This document shows positions 1 to 19,656 of a stretch of 64,000 nucleotides of DNA, in pieces. The notes below the pieces were generated by a model, which did not search any database, was not told where the DNA came from, and saw only the letters and a program-made list of their open reading frames with translations. A program made the position numbers and the translations under genes. Source of the stretch: Mycobacterium sp. Lineage in GTDB: Bacteria; Actinomycetota; Actinomycetes; Mycobacteriales; Mycobacteriaceae. The stretch is taken from assembly GCF_025933915.1 (NCBI RefSeq), contig NZ_JAICZA010000002.1, positions 1 to 64,000 on the forward strand. The letters are read 5' to 3'. Every line of letters begins with the position of its first letter. The first letter of the stretch is position 1.

Positions 1-600
1 AAAGCCCTTCACCTCAGCCTTGCCGCTGTGATAACGGCGCACCGCGGCGGCGTCGATCACCCCGCCGGTATCAGCGACCAATTGAGAGCAGGCGGACGCC
101 AACTCCCGCAGATCGGAGCCGACCGCGTCCAGCATCGCGGTGACCGTCGCCTCGTCGGCCTTGACGCGCAGACCGCGGAACTCCTTGCGGATGAAATCGA
201 TGCGTTCGCTGAGTTTGGTGACCCGCGCGCACGGGTGCACCTCGGCGCCGAGCGACTGCAGCTCGGTGGATAGCGCCTTGGCCCGGCCGCCGCCCGAGTG
301 CACGATCACCAGCACGACGCCCGCCGGCATGTCGGTTGCGGCCGAAACAATCACTGCGGCAGCGTCTTTGCCCGCTTCACTGGCGGCCTCCAGCACGACG
401 ATGCGCTCGTCGGCGAACAGCGAGGGGCTCAGCAGCTCGGCAAGCTCGAAGGTACTGACGTCGCCCGCCCGCATCCGGTTGACCGGAACGTCGTCAGTGC
501 CGGCCCGTTTCCGCGCCGACTGCAGCACGTCGGCCACCGCCCGCTCGACCAGCAGTTCCTCGTCTCCCAGGACCAGGTGCAACGGCGAAACCTCGTTCAC
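1..600 (-). CDS. holA: DNA polymerase III delta subunit, C-terminus cut by window edge
   Basis: This is the clamp-loader delta subunit, which opens the beta sliding clamp during replication. It is absent from the ORF track because it runs off the left edge. Translating the minus strand from the GTG at 600 gives an uninterrupted 200 codons, starting [22 protein letters not shown], which fits the family N-terminus. Later come the helical segments around [20 protein letters not shown] and the lid-domain part ending in [13 protein letters not shown]. The gene lies 12 bases after comEC on the same strand, matching the mycobacterial order comEA-comEC-holA (Rv2415c to Rv2413c). It is probably the last gene of that transcript. 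About 115 C-terminal residues should lie outside the window. Confidence 0.9.
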   Translation of the reverse strand, partial: MNEVSPLHLVLGDEELLVERAVADVLQSARKRAGTDDVPVNRMRAGDVSTFELAELLSPSLFADERIVVLEAASEAGKDAAAVIVSAATDMPAGVVLVIVHSGGGRAKALSTELQSLGAEVHPCARVTKLSERIDFIRKEFRGLRVKADEATVTAMLDAVGSDLRELASACSQLVADTGGVIDAAAVRRYHSGKAEVKGF

Positions 601-612
601 CCCACGATGGTG

Positions 613-2172
613 TCACGACCGACCGACGAGCCCCGACAGCGACCACGCCAGCACGCCCAACACCGCCGCCCCCGAAACGAGTCGGAACCGTCGCCACCGC
701 CACAGCACGACCACCAGCACCGTGGCACCGCCGACGATCAGCATGCCGGGCATACCGTCCGGAACCGGCACCGTCGCGCCGGGCATGCCGGCCGCCCAGC
801 GGGCCACGCCGCCCACCCACCACAACTCGGGGCCGGTGAAACGAATCAGCAGCCGCGCGGCGCCCGGCCATACCGTGCAGAGCGCGGCCGCCGCGGTGCC
901 CAGCACCGTGATCGGCGCGATCACGGCGGCGACCACGAGGTTGGCGGCGGCGGCGACCAGGCTGAACCGGCCGGAAATCGCGGCAACCAGAGGGGCGGTC
1001 ACGATCTGTGCGGCCCACGCGACGGCCAGCGCGTCGGCCAGCGGCTTGGGGCATCCCCTGCCCGCCAGCCGCCGCGACCAGACCGGTGCGATGACGATCA
1101 GCGCGGCCGTGGCGAGCACCGACAGCGCGAACCCCACGTCGACGGCCAGCTGCGGGGCGACGGCCAACAACACCAGCACCGTCCCGGCGAGGGCCGGAAT
1201 GGCTTGCCGCCGACGCGAAGACAGCATTCCCGCCAACGCGATGGCGCCCATCACGGCGGCCCGCAACACACTTGCCGTCGGCTGCACGACGATGACGAAG
1301 GCCACCAGGGTCAGGGCGGCAAGCACGACTGCCGTCCGGGGACCGATCAATCGGGCCGAGAACAGCACGGCGGCGCACACGATCGTCACGTTGGCGCCCG
1401 ACACGGCCATCAGGTGCGTCATGCCGGCCGCGCGAAAGTCACGGCCCGTTTCGCCTGGCACCGCCGAGGTGTCGCCGAGCACCAACGCTGGCAGCAGCGC
1501 CGCCTGCTCACCGGGCACCGTGTCACGGACCGCCGCGGAGAATCGACTGCGCACGCCGTGCGCGGCCCGTTGCACGGCACCCGCGGCGCCCATGGTCGGT
1601 CGGCCCGAGGCGTTGAGCACCGCGACCGTCAGGTCGCGCCGAGTCGGGCGATTGACGCGCGCCTTGAATCGCAGCGGCTGGCCCACCATCAGCCCGCCGA
1701 AATCCGCGGCGCGCGCGAAAACGACGACCCGGCCGGAGATTTGCGCGTCGCGCACGCGTTGCAGGGAGGCCCGAAACATCAATCGGCCCTGATTTCCCGA
1801 GCCCACCGACTGCGCGCTTTCGCTCGGGATGACCGTAACCGGAGCGATCGTGCCGAATGCCGCGGTGATCGGGTGGCGACCGACCGCATCGGCGCGTAGG
1901 GCGACGGCGAACCCGAATCCCGCCCCCACGACACCGATCGCCGCGAGCCCGGCGCTGATCGCCCGCAACCGCGCAGCTGCTCCTGGCCGGTGCAGCGCGT
2001 GCCACGCGAGCGCTCCGGAAGCGCCGATCAGCACGACGCAACACCAGGCGAGGGTCCGGCCGATCGGCCACCAGATTCCGCCGGCAGTCACCGCCCAGCA
2101 GGTCAGCGCGGCCGGCGCCAGCCGCACGTCGACGCGCCCCGAAGGCGAGACACCCAACCCGGGATGGTGCAC
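613..2172 (-). CDS. comEC: ComEC/Rec2-family membrane channel protein
   Basis: This polytopic membrane protein has the ComEC/Rec2 competence domain, the inner-membrane channel for single-stranded DNA in naturally competent bacteria. The 519-residue product shows paired N-terminal membrane segments, a soluble loop, and then about eight more membrane helices. The family signature is visible as HLMAVSGANV after FRAAGMT. It has no C-terminal metallo-beta-lactamase domain, as in the M. tuberculosis homologue of about 514 residues. The tracked ORF is 300 codons longer, but that extension lies over comEA and is arginine/glycine-rich shadow. I chose the GTG at 2172, five bases after the comEA stop, from homologue length. 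Competence is not established in mycobacteria, so the actual role is unknown. Confidence 0.85.
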   Translation of the reverse strand: MHHPGLGVSPSGRVDVRLAPAALTCWAVTAGGIWWPIGRTLAWCCVVLIGASGALAWHALHRPGAAARLRAISAGLAAIGVVGAGFGFAVALRADAVGRHPITAAFGTIAPVTVIPSESAQSVGSGNQGRLMFRASLQRVRDAQISGRVVVFARAADFGGLMVGQPLRFKARVNRPTRRDLTVAVLNASGRPTMGAAGAVQRAAHGVRSRFSAAVRDTVPGEQAALLPALVLGDTSAVPGETGRDFRAAGMTHLMAVSGANVTIVCAAVLFSARLIGPRTAVVLAALTLVAFVIVVQPTASVLRAAVMGAIALAGMLSSRRRQAIPALAGTVLVLLAVAPQLAVDVGFALSVLATAALIVIAPVWSRRLAGRGCPKPLADALAVAWAAQIVTAPLVAAISGRFSLVAAAANLVVAAVIAPITVLGTAAAALCTVWPGAARLLIRFTGPELWWVGGVARWAAGMPGATVPVPDGMPGMLIVGGATVLVVVLWRWRRFRLVSGAAVLGVLAWSLSGLVGRS

Positions 2173-2177
2173 CCGGG

Positions 2178-3035
2178 TCAGACACGGACCAGGGCGCGTA
2201 ACTTCTCCAGCCGCGCCGGCCCGATGCCCTCGACATCGGCGAGCTGGTCGACACTGGTGAACTTGCCGTTGGCTTGCCGCCACGCCACGATCGCGGCGGC
2301 GGTTACCGGCCCGACACCGGGCAACGCGTCGAGTTCCTGCACCGTCGCGGCGTTGAGGTCGACGGCCTGGCCGGCTTTGGGCTTGACCGACCCGGGCCGC
2401 GGTGGCGGCGCTTTCGACGTGGGCGTCGATCCGGGGGCCACCGAACTGCCCAGCGCGGTCGGCTGCCCCGCCCCCGGAGCCAGACCGACCACGATCTGTT
2501 CGCCATCGCCGAGCGGTCGGGCCATGTTCAGTCCGATGGTGTCCGCTCCGTTGACCGCGCCGCCGGCGGCCTGCAGCGCGTCGGCGATGCGCGCGCCCGG
2601 TGGGAGCGTCACGAGGCCAGGGGTGTGCACCAGCCCGACCACGCTGACCACCACCGGGTGGTCGGGTTCGGCGGTCGGGCTCGCCGACGAGCGGGGGCTC
2701 GCCGTCGACACCTTCTCCACCGGGGGCAGCTTTGCCGACATCACCGGCGCCGGCCGGTCGCGCACCAACGTGAAAACCGTGACCAGTACCGCCAGCGCCG
2801 CCACGATCGCCAACCCGATGGCGCCGGCGCGTCCCGGGTCGGCACGCACTTTCGCCACCCAGCCCCCGTTCTGGGACGAGTCGGGAAGCCACCGCGGCAG
2901 CAGCGAATTCTGGTCGTCGTTCGGGGGGTCCTCGTGCGAGGCCGCCCCGGCGTCCTCGGGCTCGGCGAGCGCATCGGTATCCGGTTCGGCGCGGAGCCGT
3001 CGCTGTAGGCGCTCGCCCGGAATTTCTGTTCGCAT
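2178..3035 (-). CDS. comEA: ComEA-like helix-hairpin-helix DNA-binding membrane protein
   Basis: This 285-residue protein is anchored by one membrane helix (about residues 85-105, IGLAIVAALAVLVTVFTLV) after an acidic cytoplasmic tail. An SLBB-type domain follows (VVSVVGLVHTPGLV, ending in GDGEQIVVG), then a proline-rich linker. The C-terminal double helix-hairpin-helix includes VDLNAATVQELDALPGVGP and VEGIGPARLEKL, the DNA-binding part of ComEA. The ATG at 3035 gives a length close to the M. tuberculosis homologue. The tracked start 85 codons upstream would run into the region ahead of the divergent fadE gene. It probably leads the comEA-comEC-holA transcript. Known ComEA proteins bind extracellular double-stranded DNA; whether this one does is inferred. 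Confidence 0.85.
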   Translation of the reverse strand: MRTEIPGERLQRRLRAEPDTDALAEPEDAGAASHEDPPNDDQNSLLPRWLPDSSQNGGWVAKVRADPGRAGAIGLAIVAALAVLVTVFTLVRDRPAPVMSAKLPPVEKVSTASPRSSASPTAEPDHPVVVSVVGLVHTPGLVTLPPGARIADALQAAGGAVNGADTIGLNMARPLGDGEQIVVGLAPGAGQPTALGSSVAPGSTPTSKAPPPRPGSVKPKAGQAVDLNAATVQELDALPGVGPVTAAAIVAWRQANGKFTSVDQLADVEGIGPARLEKLRALVRV

Positions 3036-3234
3036 GGGCCGACCGTAGGCCCGCCAGCCGTCGCGACCGCCCGGCCAACGACGCTGCCGGGCCGATCTGT
3101 GCATTAACCCGAGGCTGTGCACAGGGCCCGCACGGGATGGGTCAAGATGGAGGTCGAGCGAACGACCAGCATCGCCAGAAATCAGCTCGGGGCGAGTGGT
3201 CGTCACGTTCACCCCGAAACGACAGGAGGCCGCC

Positions 3235-4395
3235 ATGCAACTGGCGCTCACACCGGAGGAAGCCGCGTTCCGCGACGAACTCCGCAACATCTACACGACC
3301 AAGATTCCGCAGGAGATGCGCGATCGGGTGCGAGAGGGCTCGGCAGAGGTGAACCGCGACGACATCGTCGCCAGCCACAAGATCCTGCACGAGCACGGTC
3401 TGGCGGTGCCGAACTGGCCGGTCGAGTGGGGCGGCAAGGACTGGACGCCCACCCAGCACCAGATCTGGGCCGACGAAATGCAGCTCGCGTGCGTCCCGGA
3501 GCCGCTGAACTTCAACACCAAGATGGTGGGCCCGGTGATCGCCGAGTTCGGTTCGGAGGACGTCAAACAGCGCTTCCTGCCGCCGACCGCCAGCCTCGAC
3601 ATCTGGTGGTGCCAGGGGTTCTCCGAGCCGGAGGCCGGTTCGGACCTGGCGTCGCTGCGCACCACCGCGGTCCGCGACGGCGACAGCTATGTCGTCAACG
3701 GCCAGAAGACATGGACGACGCTCGGCCAGTACGCGGACTGGATCTTCTGCCTGGTGCGCACCGACCCGCAGGCGCCCAAGCGTCAGGCCGGCATCTCTTT
3801 TCTGCTGTTCGACATGCAGACCCCGGGCATCACCCTTCGGCCCATCAAGACGATCGACGGCGGCCACGAGGTCAACGAGGTTTTCTTCGAAGACGTCCGC
3901 GTGCCCGCCAACCAGCTTGTCGGAGAAGAAAATAAGGGCTGGACCTACGCGAAATTCCTGCTCGGCAACGAGCGCACCGGCATCGCCGGCGTGGGCCGGA
4001 CCAAGGTGCGCCTCGCCGAGCTGAAGAAGCACGCCGCGGCAACCGGGATCCTCGAGGACCCGTTGTTCGCGGCGCGGCTGGCCGAGGCCGAAAACGAACT
4101 GCTCGCACTGGAACTCACGCAGTCTCGGGTGGTCACCGACTCCGCGAATGGACAGCCCAACCCCGCGTCGTCGGTGCTCAAGCTACGCGGCAGCCAATTG
4201 CAGCAGGCGGCCACCGAACTGCTCGTCGAGGTCGCCGGGCCGGATGCGCTGCCGGCCAACGGTGAAGACATCTCGTCGCCGTCCTGGGCGCAACACAGCG
4301 CGCCGCACTACCTCAACTACCGCAAGACATCGATCTATGGCGGCAGCAGCGAAGTGCAGCGCAACATCATCGCGTCCACCATTTTGGGATTGTGA
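3235..4395 (+). CDS. Acyl-CoA dehydrogenase, larger subunit of a paired FadE
   Basis: This FAD-dependent acyl-CoA dehydrogenase (386 residues) introduces an alpha-beta double bond into an acyl-CoA. It shows the family features in order: an N-terminal helical domain, the central beta domain with QGFSEPEAGSDLA and VNGQKTWTT, and a C-terminal helical domain ending in YGGSSEVQRNIIA. The ATG at 3235 is preceded by CAGGAGG at good spacing; the tracked ORF starts 13 codons earlier without such a site. A second acyl-CoA dehydrogenase follows after seven bases. Such paired mycobacterial FadE proteins often form alpha2beta2 complexes acting on sterol side chains or other bulky CoA esters. Position beside a PKS suggests lipid tailoring or precursor supply, but the substrate cannot be read from sequence. 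Confidence 0.88.
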   Translation: MQLALTPEEAAFRDELRNIYTTKIPQEMRDRVREGSAEVNRDDIVASHKILHEHGLAVPNWPVEWGGKDWTPTQHQIWADEMQLACVPEPLNFNTKMVGPVIAEFGSEDVKQRFLPPTASLDIWWCQGFSEPEAGSDLASLRTTAVRDGDSYVVNGQKTWTTLGQYADWIFCLVRTDPQAPKRQAGISFLLFDMQTPGITLRPIKTIDGGHEVNEVFFEDVRVPANQLVGEENKGWTYAKFLLGNERTGIAGVGRTKVRLAELKKHAAATGILEDPLFAARLAEAENELLALELTQSRVVTDSANGQPNPASSVLKLRGSQLQQAATELLVEVAGPDALPANGEDISSPSWAQHSAPHYLNYRKTSIYGGSSEVQRNIIASTILGL

Positions 4396-4402
4396 GGCAG
4401 CC

Positions 4403-5509
4403 ATGGACTTTCAGTTGAGCGACGAGCAGTCCCTGCTCCGCGACACCACCCGCGACCTGCTGGCTCGCACCTATGACCCGGAGAGCCGCAACAAGGTCAT
4501 CGGCTCCGATCTCGGCTGGAGCCGCGACGTCTGGAGCCAGCTCGCCGACACCGGGATTCTCGGCCTCGGCTTTGAGCCCGACGAGTCCGGCCAGATCGAG
4601 ATCGCGGTGGTGCTCACCGAGATCGGGCGTCGGCTGGCCCCGGAACCCGTCCTGCACGCCGCACTGGGGCCCGGCGCGCTAATCGCCGAGCTGGGCAGCC
4701 AGGAGCAGAAACAGCTGCTCGACGAGGTCGCGTCCGGGCAGCGGCTGCTGGCGTTCGCCCACCTCGAGCCGGGCCGGCGCAAGCCGTCTGCCGATGTAAC
4801 CACCAAGGCTGTACAGCAAGGTGATTCGTGGGCGGTGAGCGGCCGGAAGAACCCGGTGCTCGCCGGGGACTCCGCCGACACGTTGGTGGTCAGCGCCGCC
4901 CTGCCGAACGGCGGCAGCGGCCTGTTCTTGGTCGACGCGGGCGCGGCGAGCCGGCACCCGTACCGGACCTTCGACGGGCAGCGCGGCGCCCAGATCGATC
5001 TGGACTCCACCCCGGCTGAACCGTTGGGTGAGGCGACCGACGCCTCGGGCGCCATCCGCGACGCCGTCGTCCGCATCCAGTCGGCGTTGTGCGCCGAAGC
5101 ACTCGGGGCGATGGAGGAATCGCTGCGCCTGACCACCGATTATCTCAAGACCCGCAAGCAGTTCGGTGTCACGCTCAACAAGTTCCAGGCGCTCACGCAG
5201 CGCGCCGCCGACATGTACGTCTCGCTGGAATTGGCCCGCAGCATGAGCCTGTACGCGGCGATGTCGATCGCCGACGGCATCCTCGATCCGCTGATCGCCT
5301 CGCGGGCCAAGCTGCAGATCGGCCGTTCGGGCCGACACATCGCGCAGGAGTCGATCCAACTGCACGGCGGCATCGGGGTGACCGCGGAATACCCGATCAG
5401 CCACTACGCGGCCCGGCTCACCGCGATCGAACACACCCTGGGTACCTCGGGTGAGCACCTGCACAACCTGATCGACCACCTCGGCGACTACGACCTGGCT
5501 CGCCTCTAG
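4403..5509 (+). CDS. Acyl-CoA dehydrogenase, smaller partner subunit
   Basis: This second acyl-CoA dehydrogenase (368 residues) begins MDFQLSDEQSLLRDTTRD and retains the C-terminal signature IAQESIQLHGGIGVTAEYPISHY. The N-terminal and middle domains are more divergent than in the upstream protein, typical of the partner in heteromeric FadE complexes where each subunit supplies part of the FAD and substrate sites. It starts seven bases after the upstream stop, so the two are almost certainly co-transcribed. It ends 87 bases from the converging stop of the PKS. The pair reads away from comEA and toward the PKS. Function beyond acyl-CoA oxidation is not assignable. Confidence 0.87.
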   Translation: MDFQLSDEQSLLRDTTRDLLARTYDPESRNKVIGSDLGWSRDVWSQLADTGILGLGFEPDESGQIEIAVVLTEIGRRLAPEPVLHAALGPGALIAELGSQEQKQLLDEVASGQRLLAFAHLEPGRRKPSADVTTKAVQQGDSWAVSGRKNPVLAGDSADTLVVSAALPNGGSGLFLVDAGAASRHPYRTFDGQRGAQIDLDSTPAEPLGEATDASGAIRDAVVRIQSALCAEALGAMEESLRLTTDYLKTRKQFGVTLNKFQALTQRAADMYVSLELARSMSLYAAMSIADGILDPLIASRAKLQIGRSGRHIAQESIQLHGGIGVTAEYPISHYAARLTAIEHTLGTSGEHLHNLIDHLGDYDLARL

Positions 5510-5596
5510 CGCATCGCCGAGCTCTTCGAACGGGTTGTCTCGTTCCTGTCGGCCGGAGCGCGTACCGGGATGCCGGGGGTGCGTCGCCGCCGACGG

Positions 5597-16681
<11,085 letters not shown>

Positions 16682-17010
16682 GCGGATGTCCTCTCTGCCA
16701 TGGCCGGCAGAGGTGGATCCCCCCGGGCCAGCCTGCTGCTGCCTGGACCGCGTTAGCTCAAACCCAGACGTTGATCGTTCACTGCACCACACCAGCCGGG
16801 TGTACAGCAGAATCATGTCTCGACGGCAAGTGGTGTCGCCGGATTCCGGACTGCGTCCCGCGCCGGGCGCCCATCACCATAACCGGCTGCCGCGCCCGTG
16901 GCTATCGCTTCTGGAGCCCGGCAAGTCGGCGATGGTGATCATCCAAGAGGCTATCTTGATCTCGCCGCCGCGGGACGGGAATCGCAGTCATCCACACCGA
17001 GGAGAAAACA
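16682..17010. promoter_or_regulatory. Divergent control region between pks and papA
   Basis: These 329 bases hold both promoters of the divergent PKS and PapA genes. No ORF is supported. At the left end is the PKS ribosome site (minus strand AGAGAGGA). At the right end is GAGGAGAAAACA just before the papA TTG start. No convincing -10/-35 pair and no StrR-type GTTCGACTG/CAGTCGAAC inverted repeat was found by eye, although the cluster encodes a StrR-like regulator. Confidence 0.6.
16693..16712. repeat. Inverted repeat over the pks ribosome-binding region
   Basis: CTCTGCC and GGCAGAG, seven bases each, are separated by six bases (ATGGCC). On the minus strand the stem lies in the PKS mRNA leader and reaches the AGAGAGGA ribosome site (16688-16695), so folding could limit access. 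The regulatory meaning is inferred and the stem is short. Confidence 0.4.
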
Positions 17011-18417
17011 TTGCGCATCGGGAAAATCACGATCGGTTCAATTGACGACTGGGAGTTGAGCCCCGGCGCGGTCACCTCCTGGCACCCGACGGCTACGGCT
17101 CTTGAAACGGCCCGGGAAGCACCGGTCAGTTCGGTACCCGTCACCTACATGCAGTCCCAACACCTTCGCGGTTACCACGAACGAACGGCCGCCGGCCTCG
17201 ATTACTCACGGCTGCTGGTCGCCACCTGTGAGATCCCGGGTCACTGCGATGTTGAGGTCATGAATTACGCCCTCAACGCATACCTGCGGCGCCACGACAC
17301 ATATCGCAGCTGGTTCGAGTACCGCGGTACCGGAGATATCGTCAGGCACGTTATCGGCGATCCCGCTGATATCGAATTTGCGCCAACCGATCACGGCGAA
17401 ATGGCGATCGAAGAACTCTACGACCATGTGGTGGCCACACCGGATCCATTGCAGTGGGGTTGCTTCAGCTTTGGAATTGTCCAAGGCGAGGACCACTTCA
17501 CGTTCTACGCGAGTATTGATCACGTCCATGGCGACGCGTCGCTGATCGGCATCACGATGCTGGAGTCTTATGCCATGTACACCTCGTTGGCGGCAGGCAA
17601 TGGGCCCCTTGCGCTACCCGATGCCGGCAGTTATCACGATCACTGCCTGCAAGAGCGCGAATACACGTCCACTTTGAATGTCGATTCACCGGAAGTTCGC
17701 GCATGGATTGACTTCGCCGAGAACAACAATGGGAGCCTTCCCGAGTTCCCGCTGCCGCTGGGTAATCCATTGGAGCCCAATGACAGTGCCATGGTCGCCG
17801 AAATCCTGCTGGACACGGAACAGACGGAGAGATTCGAATCAGCCTGCACCGCGGCCGGTGCCCGCTTCATCGGCGGTTTGTTCGCCTGCATCGCCCAGGT
17901 GGAACACGAGTTCACCGGTGCGGTCACCTATTACGGACTCACTCCCAGGGATACCCGCCGCACGTCGGAAAACTTCATGACTCAGGGCTGGTTCACCGGC
18001 ATGGTTCCGATCACCGTCCCAATAGCTGCAGCATCGTTCGGCGAAGCCGCGTGGGCGGCGCAGGCGTCTTTCGATTCGGGTCTGAGTTTGGCGAAGGTGC
18101 CCTACTATCGCGTGTTGGAATTGGCACCATGGTTGGACTGGCCTCGACCAAACTTTCCGGTGACGAATTTCCTACATGGCGGCGCGGCCCCACTCAACGC
18201 GGTGCTCACCGCGGAGTTGGGCGGTGCCAAGAATATCGGGATCTACTCCGACGGCAGGTATTCATATCAGCTGACCATCTACGTATTCCGGTATGGCGAG
18301 GGCACGGTGATGGCGGTGATGCTTCCCGACAACCCGGTAGCCCAAAAATCAGTCACCCGTTATATGGAAGCGATGAAATCCGCGTGTACGCGGGTCGCCG
18401 ATCATGGGAATTGGTGA
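17011..18417 (+). CDS. PapA-family polyketide-associated acyltransferase
   Basis: This 468-residue protein belongs to the condensation-domain-like PapA family, which moves an acyl chain from a PKS carrier protein or CoA onto an alcohol such as a sugar hydroxyl. The catalytic HxxxD motif is visible as HVHGD (His171, Asp175) in a SIDHVHGDASLIG context. The N-terminus (SPGAVTSWHPT, APVSSVPVTYMQSQHLRGY) fits the PapA1/PapA2/PapA3 group of trehalose-lipid acyltransferases. The TTG start at 17011 is supported by GGAGAAAACA directly upstream. The gene diverges from the PKS. Its base composition is visibly less GC-rich than the surrounding core genes, and Asn/Tyr/Phe-rich stretches are common, consistent with transfer or weak codon selection. 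Acceptor and donor are unknown. Confidence 0.88.
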   Translation: MRIGKITIGSIDDWELSPGAVTSWHPTATALETAREAPVSSVPVTYMQSQHLRGYHERTAAGLDYSRLLVATCEIPGHCDVEVMNYALNAYLRRHDTYRSWFEYRGTGDIVRHVIGDPADIEFAPTDHGEMAIEELYDHVVATPDPLQWGCFSFGIVQGEDHFTFYASIDHVHGDASLIGITMLESYAMYTSLAAGNGPLALPDAGSYHDHCLQEREYTSTLNVDSPEVRAWIDFAENNNGSLPEFPLPLGNPLEPNDSAMVAEILLDTEQTERFESACTAAGARFIGGLFACIAQVEHEFTGAVTYYGLTPRDTRRTSENFMTQGWFTGMVPITVPIAAASFGEAAWAAQASFDSGLSLAKVPYYRVLELAPWLDWPRPNFPVTNFLHGGAAPLNAVLTAELGGAKNIGIYSDGRYSYQLTIYVFRYGEGTVMAVMLPDNPVAQKSVTRYMEAMKSACTRVADHGNW

Positions 18418-18443
18418 CGCCCTGTTAACCGGGATACACCGTG

Positions 18444-18455
18444 CCCCCATGGGGG
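18444..18455. repeat. Perfect 12-base palindrome upstream of the Chp-like gene
   Basis: CCCCCATGGGGG lies in the 123-base gap between papA and the PE-PPE-domain gene, followed by a second short palindrome CGATATCG. It has no loop, so it is a better candidate for a protein site than a terminator. No known regulator consensus was matched. Confidence 0.3.
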
Positions 18456-18540
18456 TCGATATCGCGAGTCTTCAAGGGGCCTAAACGAATTAAACAGCGT
18501 GTAATGTGACGGCGGGTACAGGCTATCCGGGGGTGGACGG

Positions 18541-19632
18541 ATGAAACGACTGGTCGCAGCGGCATTCGCGGCATGGCTGGCGGGTCCGGGAGGCGGATTC
18601 GGACCTTGGGTCGCGGGCGGTGACCCTGGGTTTCCATGGACGCCGTCGACCCCGTCTCCGGTGGGCGACGCGGCGACCGCCAGAGTCGTCTATGGGGTAG
18701 GCGGTGCGCGACCGCCGGGCATTCCCTGGTACGAGTACACCAACCGGGCCGGGTCCGGATACTTTCCGAACGCTGAGCGCGACGTCATCGAGTATCCCGC
18801 CGGAGCCCTCTACGGCTGGGTGCCGCAAGAGCTGTTTCCTGGGCCCCGAGACAAAATGACCGTCGGCCAGGCGATCCAACAAGCCACGAACAGTCTGGAT
18901 CAGGCCATTCGGGACGGAGCAGAGCCGGCCGCCGCCGTCGGTTTGTCGCAAGGAAACCTCGCGCTCGATCAGGAACAGGCGCGGCTGGCCGACGACCCGA
19001 AGGCACCACCGCCAGACAGACTGCAGTTCACGACCATCGGTGACCCGGTGGGAACGCACGCGTTCGGGGCGAGTTTTGCGTCCGGCATCTTCAAACCCGG
19101 TGACCGCATTCCGATTGTCGGTTACACCATGCCTCAGCAGGTCGACAGCCAGTACGACACCAACAGAATCGTCGCCGCATACGACGGTTTCGGAGATTTT
19201 CCCGATAGGCCAGACAACCTGCTGGCCGACGCCAACGCGATCCTCGCCTCGACGATCGTGCACACCCCCGCGGCGTTCACCAGGCCGGACGACGTGCCAC
19301 CACAGAACATCAGGACGACAGTCAATGCGCGAGGCGCCAAGACGACGACGTATCTCGTTCCGGTGAACCATCTTCCGCTGACCTTGCCGCTGCGCTACCT
19401 CGGCTGGTCCGACGGTCTGGTAAGCCAGATCGATGCGGCATTGCAGCCGCAGATCGATGCGGGCTATTCACGCAACGACGACGTGCTTTCCAGGCCCGTC
19501 TCCGTGGATCCGGTCAACGGCATGGACCCGGTGGGCATCCTGGGCCCCGCCGCGCGCGATTCCATCGAAAGCTTCGCCGCCCAGGTTCGCGCGATCTTCC
19601 CCCCGCCCGGCTTACCTGGCCCGCCGCTGTAG
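18541..19632 (+). CDS. PE-PPE-domain serine esterase, Chp1/Chp2-like
   Basis: This 363-residue protein has an N-terminal hydrophobic segment (KRLVAAAFAAWLAG) and a PE-PPE domain of the alpha/beta-hydrolase fold. The nucleophile motif is GLSQG, with Ser about 136, preceded by ARVVYGVGGARPPG and YPAGALYGW. In M. tuberculosis, Chp1 (Rv3822) and Chp2 (Rv1184c) have this domain, sit in the sulfolipid and polyacyltrehalose loci and move acyl groups between lipid intermediates at the membrane, working with PapA proteins and MmpL transporters. The setting here, after papA in a PKS block with an mmpL, matches that role closely. The ATG at 18541 follows GGGGGTGGACGG. The N-terminal helix suggests membrane anchoring with an outward-facing catalytic domain. 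Specificity is inferred. Confidence 0.82.
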   Translation: MKRLVAAAFAAWLAGPGGGFGPWVAGGDPGFPWTPSTPSPVGDAATARVVYGVGGARPPGIPWYEYTNRAGSGYFPNAERDVIEYPAGALYGWVPQELFPGPRDKMTVGQAIQQATNSLDQAIRDGAEPAAAVGLSQGNLALDQEQARLADDPKAPPPDRLQFTTIGDPVGTHAFGASFASGIFKPGDRIPIVGYTMPQQVDSQYDTNRIVAAYDGFGDFPDRPDNLLADANAILASTIVHTPAAFTRPDDVPPQNIRTTVNARGAKTTTYLVPVNHLPLTLPLRYLGWSDGLVSQIDAALQPQIDAGYSRNDDVLSRPVSVDPVNGMDPVGILGPAARDSIESFAAQVRAIFPPPGLPGPPL

Positions 19633-19656
19633 CGCTTTCGCGAAATTAGTTGCCGT

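Noticed and set aside
140-1899. Long plus-strand ORFs (550 and 533 aa) over holA/comEC
   Set aside because: Composition is Ala/Thr/Ser/Arg- or His/Gln/Arg-rich shadow text with no domain; the minus strand encodes recognisable HolA and ComEC.
2173-3078. N-terminal 302 codons of the 821-aa comEC-frame ORF
   Set aside because: They lie over comEA in another frame and are Arg/Gly-rich; homologue length supports a start at 2172.
5510-5596. Missing thioesterase or extra domain after the PKS
   Set aside because: The PKS frame stops 64 codons after the ACP serine; the 87-base gap has no coding continuation.
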